Shown here in pieces: positions 52,801 through 61,800 of a stretch of 64,000 nt of DNA; position 1 is the stretch's first letter, and each line of letters opens with the position of its first letter. The notes under the pieces were generated by a model. The model saw nothing but the letters and a program-made list of their open reading frames with translations, was not told the origin of the DNA and made no database searches. Source of the DNA: Harmonia axyridis (Eukaryota; Arthropoda; Insecta; Coleoptera; Coccinellidae). The position numbers and the translations under genes are program-made. The DNA lies in the NCBI RefSeq assembly GCF_914767665.1, contig NC_059504.1, positions 28,932,001 through 28,996,000 of the forward strand, in the 5' to 3' direction.

Positions 52801-55800
52801 AAATCTTATAACGATTTCAAACTGTACTGAGATAGTGAGATCATCAGACAAACCTACTTGCGCATCACCTTTGCCAGGGGCGTATTCAGACGTATTTATT
52901 CTAATAGATTATGCAAGTTGAAATTTCATTATCGAGTTCAGCATCCCATACAAGAATGGAGGTGGAGTTATAGAAAGAGGTCTTATCAAGATTACAGTAA
53001 TAGGTGGTCATTCCGAGGGTCATTCACATACGATTTTGGATTTCTACTCGTAATTTTAACGTCGTAAACACTTTTTTCAATCACAATGAGTCATCCTTAT
53101 AACAAAGAAATAACAAAAAGTATTTATCGAAATTTTCAGCAAGTAGTAGGAAATAAAAAAAAATTATTTATTCTTCATTTACAGTGTTTTTTCAAATGAG
53201 TTAGAGTATTTATGAAAGGTTTTCATACCTTATCGATGATGTTGAGAATCATGTTTTGTTGGTAGCAACTCGAAATACTTCAGCTGAGCTTTTTCTGAAA
53301 TTTTTAATATGCATGCATGCATAGACATATCCAAAATGAGTCAGTCCCGACAAAAATAATCCAATGCCGATAAATCAGAACATCTGGTGGCCAATTCACA
53401 TCTCCGAAATGAGAAATTATGCATCCTGGGAATTTTTATTGCAATAAAGTCAAAGAGTGTGGTGTGGCTTGTTGCAGCAATTTGTTGGTACCATCTCTCT
53501 TACAATTCCATATCATACATTTAACCCAAAAAATAATTAATCATTTGGCTATAGCGATGAGAATGAACGGTTTCCGTCATACCTTCATTATTTAAAAAAA
53601 AAGTACGGGCCAATCACTCAACTGGTTGAGTCACTGTATGGTTTGCGATTTGGTCTGGACCAAATCGCAAACCATACAGTGACTTTTTATGATTGTGATG
53701 GTCTCTCAGTAGTTACATGTTTTATGAGTATTTTGCTTGTTTACACAGACACCGAGTGAAAAATGTGCTTCGTCGCTGAAGAAAATTCGATGCAAAAATC
53801 GTCATCCAAACGTTGTTGTTCAAGCAGCCAATCTGCGTATGTTCTACGCTTTGCAGTGAATTTAGTTCTTGTGGTGATGCAAATTCAGATGTAAAATACG
53901 CCAAAGCTCTCGTGAAAGAGGCCCAAATATATTGTGCGCGCCAAGTAAAGGATAAATTGGGATCTTCTTCAACATTTTCACTTACAGCAGCAAAATTTTT
54001 GGTCGAATGTGTATTTCGATGACGTACTCGTAAAACCAAAAGATGAGAAGATTTAACAATGCTAATTGTGTAAGTTTTTTGAACTATAAGACTGATGAGG
54101 AAAAAATGTAATAAAAAATACAAAAACTCCAAAACATATGTTTGTCTTCATGTTAATTTATTTATTCGATGCATTAGCCGTGTACTGAATTATACACTTT
54201 TGGATATTTATTTTTCTTTTCTTTGGTTTGATTTAAAACCAAAATATGAAAAGTTATAACAATGTTAATTGTGTAAGTTTTTTGAACTATAAGACTGATG
54301 AGGATAAAATCTATTAAAAATAAAAACTCCAAAAGGTATGTCTATCTTCATGTTAATTTATTTATTCGATGCATTAGCCGTGTACTGAATTATACACTTT
54401 TGGATAATTTATTTTTCTTTTCTTTGGTCTGATTTAAAACCAAAAGATGAAAAGTTATAACATTGTTAATTGTGTAAGTTTTTTGAACTATAAGACTGAT
54501 GAGGAAAAAATCTATTAAAAAATAAAAAACTCCAAAACATATATCTGTCTTCATGTTAATTTATTTATTCGATTCATTAGCCGTGTACTGAATTATATCT
54601 ACACTTTTGAATAATTTTTTTTTGAAAGTTTTGGCTGGATATTGTCATAATTTTGATATTTATATTAGAATGCCTTCACCAAGAAGACTCATTCGATCTT
54701 CAAAGTACTTATATTATTTTTTGAAGAGCATTAATGATGATGAACAATTTTTGGTACATTGTGGGCTACGGCTGCCAAACTGAGACAGACCGCATCTTGA
54801 GTTCAGATTCTGAAGACCAAACTCAGCGTTACACATCAAAATCTTATCGATATTTCCACAAGGCCCCATAATGCGTATAATTACCAATGATAACATTAAC
54901 GCATCCTTTTAGAGGCCGTTATCTAGAGGCTCTAATCCCGCGAGAATTCAGATCTCCTAACCATGGCCAAAGTTCGACTGCCATCCCCAACGCACCTGAG
55001 GGAACACCTAAGGCTCAGCATCTCAGCACCTGTACTGGCTCACACGTGAGCCCGGATCAGAAGCAAAATCGATTCATCTATCTCAACGGCTGATGAAGGT
55101 GTACCCGTCGAAGCTTCTGCCGCGCCGTCAGCCTTTAATTGTTAAATTATCAAATACAAAGCGCAGAGCCAGGGGAAGGTACAAAATTGAGTTTGCCGAA
55201 CCCCCAATCCCGCTTCTTTGCAGAGCAAACAAGAAACGCGTAATATGTGAGAATATAATCAGGTAGGCTGTGGGTTTTCGGCGAAAGCGAGCTACTAGAT
55301 AATTTGAAACTCTAATAGAGCGAACTACATCACCCTCCGAGTTTTGATACCGGTTTTAATGAAGATGTTCCGCGGAGACTTCTTTCCTGGGTTGTCTAGA
55401 GCCTACGAGGACTAAACTTATAATGTCTGCCTCCGATGATGGTTGTTTAATAGAAATAGTTACTCTGTGGTTTCGTGCAGGGATTCAGTAGCTTATAATT
55501 CAATTTTTGGTGGTGTTTCCCGAAAATGTTGCAGAGGTGAGACTGTGTTTAAAATATTGATATTCCAGAAAATCACTGAAATGAAAGTCTCAACCGGGTG
55601 ATGCAACTCATCATAAACTGCTTTATTCTTATATCGTATAAGCTTCATTTTTCCTTCACGTGAAAGTCTGTTGCTAACATTCAAATGACCAAAGGGAAAA
55701 TAACTCTGGAATAAGAAAGGATATAGGTCTGAGCCCAACTTTTGAATAAAACTAAATACACAATAAATGTAATTGCTATTTCATAACTACAAAAATTGAT

Positions 55801-58800
55801 AGTTTGATATTTCTGGATCAGATTACTCTTTTCAGACTCATTGATAATATATTCTAACACAAGTTGCAGATAGGCTTATATACCAACACGAATGCGAAAA
55901 ACGCAAGAGTGTTGGAATTGCCTTCTGCAACGAGTATTAGACTATATTTTCTCTATTTCAGTCAAGTTTTGTGAAATACTGAAGATATTCAATGAAAAAT
56001 TCAGATTATATATCCTAGTGACTTTTGAATTGTATTTCGGCAGTTGGTGTGACTGTTACAAAAATTGACAGATTCCGGGATTTGAATATATGAATTGTAC
56101 GTTTCGAATTTTGCAATAATTTACAATTACGCAATAAATTCGTGAATTATGTCTGAGGAAATCGATTCAACACCACCAGAATTAAGAGAAATTGCGAATA
56201 ATGTACAAATCATTTCACTATATCCAAATTTTATTAGATTTACAATTACTGACGTTTGTTGAAATTTGATATGATTTGAAGTCAGTATAGACAAAACCAC
56301 AAAACGAAAAATATATCTGAAAACGATGCTGTAATGAATTCATTATACAGCACTGTTTTTAGAACTGTAATGAACTCATTTTTTGATGCTGAAATAGAGA
56401 AAATGTATTCATTGTTAGATAAGTTAGATTTCTAGCTGAAGTATAGAAAACGATTTTTATATGAAATAACAAAATATCATGAATATTGCCTTTCTGAGTT
56501 GAAGGAATGTTGACAATAATAATAATAATAATGACTTTATTTTCACAATCAAATTTTTTTTTTTACAGAATATTATATGTGAAAAAAGGCGGAGTTCAGT
56601 AATGCACTAAGTGCATATCCTGTTCAACTCAACCTTAGCTTTGCATTCACATTAGCTTCGGAATATCAATTATTTCTACGTAATGAAGTGTTTTCCAATA
56701 GAAGGTTTCATTTTGATATTAAAAGAACCTGTATATTAAGAGAAATCAATGGATGGAAAACGATAGGTACTAGCCAAATGTCCTCCACGGCTACGGTTGC
56801 AGCATCCTTTTCATGAAATTTTTATTACCAATTCGCACGTTTGAGGATGTATGTCATCGATAACTTCAAGGATTTCATATTTTAGGTCTAGAATGGATTA
56901 TGGAGCATAGGCATAAGCCTCATCTTTTACATAGCCCCAAATAAAAAAGTCTAAAGGTGTTAAATCACAAACTCTCGGTGGCCAATTGTGGCCACCTTCT
57001 CGAGAAATAACACGGCCAGGACACTTTTCTCCCAAAATTGTGATCGTTTCGTGGCTTGTGTGGCACGTAGCACCGTCTTGTTGAAAATAAACGTCGTCCA
57101 CATCAATAACTTCCAATCTCGGCCATGAAAATCACAGCCTAATTTACAAGATAGACGAGGAATCGAAAAACTTGGGTTTTCGTCGGCTGCAACACCTATT
57201 CTCAGTTGTTCTTGAGCGACGCACACGAATTTGATTCTTCGATTTTCACTTACTTGTCCCAACAGCTCAAATATTTCGACCAATTCCACTTTCGACGGCC
57301 GAGAAAGTGCTTAACCCAAAAATGTCATAGTTTTGCGAACTGAATTTTCAACTATTTTTTTTAGTGATTTTTAAGAATTTCAGTGCGTTGTAGAAGGATG
57401 TGCCATTCAATTGTTCTTGGTGTAGTTTTTACTTGCCGAATGACAGCTTCAAAAGTGACGACAGCTGCTCAGATAGCGGAGTATTCAAAATGAATTCTCT
57501 TATTGAAATTCCTGTTTTAATTCTATAAAAAAAATTAAATGGAGATATAATCTTCTTCACCATATTCCGAAATCTATGCTATACATATATTCTGTATATG
57601 CCTATGACACCAAGTAGGTAATAGCCTTCAATTATAATGATGCACTTTCGGCAATGTGAAATATTAAATTTAATAGTTCAATCTATCATGAGCGAACAAC
57701 ACAGTCGGTATGAAATACTGCGTCGAAAAATTGAGGAAACGTAAAGATGAATGGGCATGGGAAAAAATAAACCCGTTATGAATGATTCTTCGTAGCTTGA
57801 ACTGAATTTTTTATTTCAGGAAATGGTTTTTACCTCAGAGTAATGAACATAGATAGAGGGAGCATGTCATTTTCAGTGCGCAAATTTTGTCCCCAACATG
57901 AACTATCAAATTTGACATGAAGCGCACGGAAATGAAAACATAACAGTGATACGATATTTCACTCAATTCACGAATTTCTTCATAAAAAACGCACTTCTTA
58001 TGTGCCTTAGTGAATCAACGTTTTGTACCAACTCAAAATATTTTGAGATGAATACCTAAATATATCATAATAATATATATCAGAAATTCAGAAAACAAAC
58101 TTCAAGCGCGTCATACGACATGAAAAAAGCGATTACACTAGGAGAGCAAAAGTTGCCAATCCTTTGATTTCATCAGGTAGAATCAGAAAATAATAAATAT
58201 TCTGCATACTATTAATTCGACAATTAGGACAACTATCGGATTCCAAATATTCAAATTTGCTTAATCAATTGAGAATCGCTCAAATAAATATAATTCATCC
58301 AATATAACTGATCCCTGTTGATGTTATTTATTTGGATTTCTCCAGGGAATCTTCTGTTTTTAGCATATCTAAGTGATCTGACTTCTTCTATTGTCCCACC
58401 TAGTGCATCCTATGCGGACGATGTCAAGTTTTTCGGAGAGGCTGAGACTTGCTATGGACAACTCCAAGAAGATCTTAATAGAGTTTCCCTCTGGTCATCT
58501 CGTTGGCGCATACCTCTTAACCAGTCAAAGTGTCGTGTTCCCTATCTGGGTGCAAACAACCCCCGACGCAGTTATTGTGTTCATGGACTTGGAGTGGAGG
58601 GTTGTACCACATACGTTGACTTGTGTGTGACCATCACCAGTGATCTTTCCTGGTCAAGCCACATTACCAAAACGCTGAACAAAGCAAGGAGACTCCTCTT
58701 CATTATACAGAGATCTTTTCAGGGATGTGTTGTCGCTACCGTAGTTCAGATTTATAAAACATACCTGAGGCCAATTTTAGAATTTGTCGTTCCTGTTTGG

Positions 58801-61800
58801 CACCCTTGGCTCAGAGGTGATCTGATGCTCTTGGAGGGATTTCAGCGCATAGTGACTCGTCTGCCTTATGGTGTCTTCAGACCATCGTATCCGGAGAGGT
58901 TGGAGAGGATGGGGCTGTCTTCACTGGAGGATCGAGGGCTGCGCGGGGATTTGATCATCACCTTTCGTGCGCTCCATGGAATGTTCGGTACCGATATCTC
59001 GCATTTGTACCAACTGAGCACAAACAATCTACGTGTTCACATTTTAAAATTCAAGCGTGAAATTTTTCGTGCAAAGTGCCGCGAATATTTCATTTCTAAT
59101 AGTGTTCAGTGCATGGAATAGACTCCCCGGTGACGTCGTGAACGCACCTTCCGTAAATACCTTCAAGAACAGACTTGATGCCTGGTTTGAAAATGGGTTT
59201 TGCATCTGAACATTCTATTTATAATAATAATAATAATAAAGTTTATTCTTGACATATGCTACATAAATACAGATGTTAATATGTGCTTACTTTTGTGTTT
59301 GTTGCTAATTCTTAGTTCTATTACTATTAATAATAATAATAATAGTTTATGTCTGTATATATAGTATGTTCAACTATTTCTTTCACCGTTCTTTGAGTTC
59401 ATAGGCTTTTGCCTCTACTCTGTAATTTCTTTTAATAATAATAATATACCTACATTCATAATGATATAGTAAAATTGTGGATTTGAAAATATATCACAAT
59501 CCAACAACGTAATCTGACCTTGTTGGGGACGTGTAAAAATTGCGTATACTTCATCTATATATGTTTATTACTCTATGGTTTTTACCGAAGAAAATTTTTT
59601 TTTTTTCTTATCTCCCTATCCTGAATTCATGAATATCGATATCATCATTCAAATATATTTCAATCGATGCAGTCTGATGTAAAAGCATATACAACAATGT
59701 CAGCAAATTCCTATGCACTTTTTATTGAAACAATTTAGACAATTGTTTTGACCTCAATTGTACATACCATGTTTACTGGTCGTATGAACTAGACCTTTCA
59801 TTGACTTTTCATCGTATGAATAACGTCAGAATCTCTTTATGGCTCATTAGTTGAATACCTACTTCTTAGATCTTTCGTTTTAGGATTTGAATTGTTTCTT
59901 TAAATGATATAGGTAATATCAATTAAGATATCTAGAAAAACTATGGCGTGTCCACTGACTCTTGACAAAGTTTGATATGAAACTGACGGCTTTTGAAGGG
60001 ACCAGCCTTTTTGGATTTTCAGCAGTTTTCACTTGATTTCCGCATCGTTTTCTTTGTCGCTCACACAAAAAATTCCGCCGTCGCGTCGTTCGATTGAATA
60101 GCGCCATCAACGGAAGGGAAGGGAAGTTCCAGGAATGCTGTGGTTGAATCGTCAGAAATATCTTGAAAAAAATCTAATCACTGGACACACCAGTTATTTT
60201 ATGCATCACAATATCAATCTATATTCCAACACTATTATATATTACTATATATAAATTTGAATTTTTTTTTGCTTAAGGCATTTTTACAACAACTAAACAT
60301 CGACTTTGGATCTCCTCGAACAACCGGTTTCTTGTAAAATTTAAAAAACTTGCAAAAACGACTACAATATTTGAGTAACAAAAATTGTTTACATTAAAAA
60401 ACCTTTACGATCTTTTTCTCCCAATTCAATCAAATGATTGAATAATAATAATATAGCTAGGAGTAAATACTCCTAGCTATATTATCTATGTTTTACAATT
60501 AATTATACAATTACCAGAACTATGTACATCACTTTGTTATTTCAAATGGATGTGAATTGGATTGCCTTAGAAGTCTGATGACTATTCTGCTCGAAACCGA
60601 TAGTACAATTATTAGATAAAGTTGTTCATTTGAAAAAATTGATTCAAGATTGTGCACTACCTTTCTCATTATAGGTTCTCAGTGCAGATTCATTCTGATT
60701 CTGTGCAGAAATGAATTGATCGATTTTTTCAATTTTTGAAAAAAAACCTTGGTATTTTAGTACAGAATAAATTCAATGATTTTTTCACAGAAAGATTTAT
60801 AGTTTTTGTTTTATATTAATTCATCCTGTATAACCGGTAGTTGCATAAAAATATTCCTACCTATAGCGAAGTTTATTTTCGTATATTAGGTTCAATATTG
60901 CTCTTGAGAAACCAAATGTTCATCTGCATTGATAAAGTGTTTGCAGAGGCAAGTTATCAGTACTTTCGTGTTTTAAGACGAATAATTTGTATGTATTCGG
61001 CACCAAATCAGAAAATAAAATTATCATTATTATATTGAATACTTGAATTCTTGATTTTCATTGATTATCTGCTTGTTTCAGGGGTTACTTTCAGAGCACA
61101 CAAGCTCATATTAGCAGCATGCAGTAAGCACCTAGCGGATCTTTTCGAAACAGCACCAGCGATGCTGCAACAAAATCTTTTAGTGATTCTTGACGGTACG
61201 TCAGCCTCAAACATGTCAGCGCTACTGGAGTTTATGTATAAAGGCGAGGTACACGTCTCCCAAGATGCGCTTTCCAGTTTTCTCAAAGCTGCGGAGAGTC
61301 TTCAGGTAAGGAAGTTATTGCTATTTGTCAGCTAAGCTTTTCCCAAACTGATGATAGTTCAAACTCATCTAGATTGTATTGGATGACATTCCATTAATAC
61401 ATAAAAAATTGGAGTTTTGGAGTGGAAAAAGTGGGTTTTTGTAGAGACATATGAACTACGCAAATTTTCAACTAACGTTTGAGCCAGAACGGATTATCGG
61501 ACAAAAAACCTTAATGAAAGGGATTTTATTCACTTTGTTTTTTTATGGAGAGATCATTCACAAAAAAATATTTTCCGAGTTATATGCAAAACACCGTCAA
61601 AAAATGAAATTTGTTTACCTTTTTCTGCTTTTATTTTTCAATGTTCCAGCACGAAATTTCTATGTCAAGCCTCAAAATTCAGCATTCCAAAAAAAATATG
61701 AAATCGAAGAAATCAAAACTACCCCAAAAAGTGGGTTTCTGTAGAGACAGTAAAATACACGTATTTTCAACTATTCTTTGAGCCAGCACGATTTATCGGA

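Larger units (their letters stand above)
43888..61081 (+). other. chinmo: Intron 2 of chinmo (about 17.2 kb), splitting the BTB domain
   Basis: Bounded by GTGAGT and a CTGCTTGTTTCAG acceptor ending at 61,081. It contains most of the transposons and structured repeats listed separately. Stretches with nothing recognised are 43,900-45,410, 45,730-46,440, 47,440-48,080, 52,000-53,330 and 59,590-60,440. I found no additional coding exon with good splice sites in it. A GC-richer region near 49,020-49,300 and one at 49,990-50,250 carry no recognisable domain. Confidence 0.85.
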
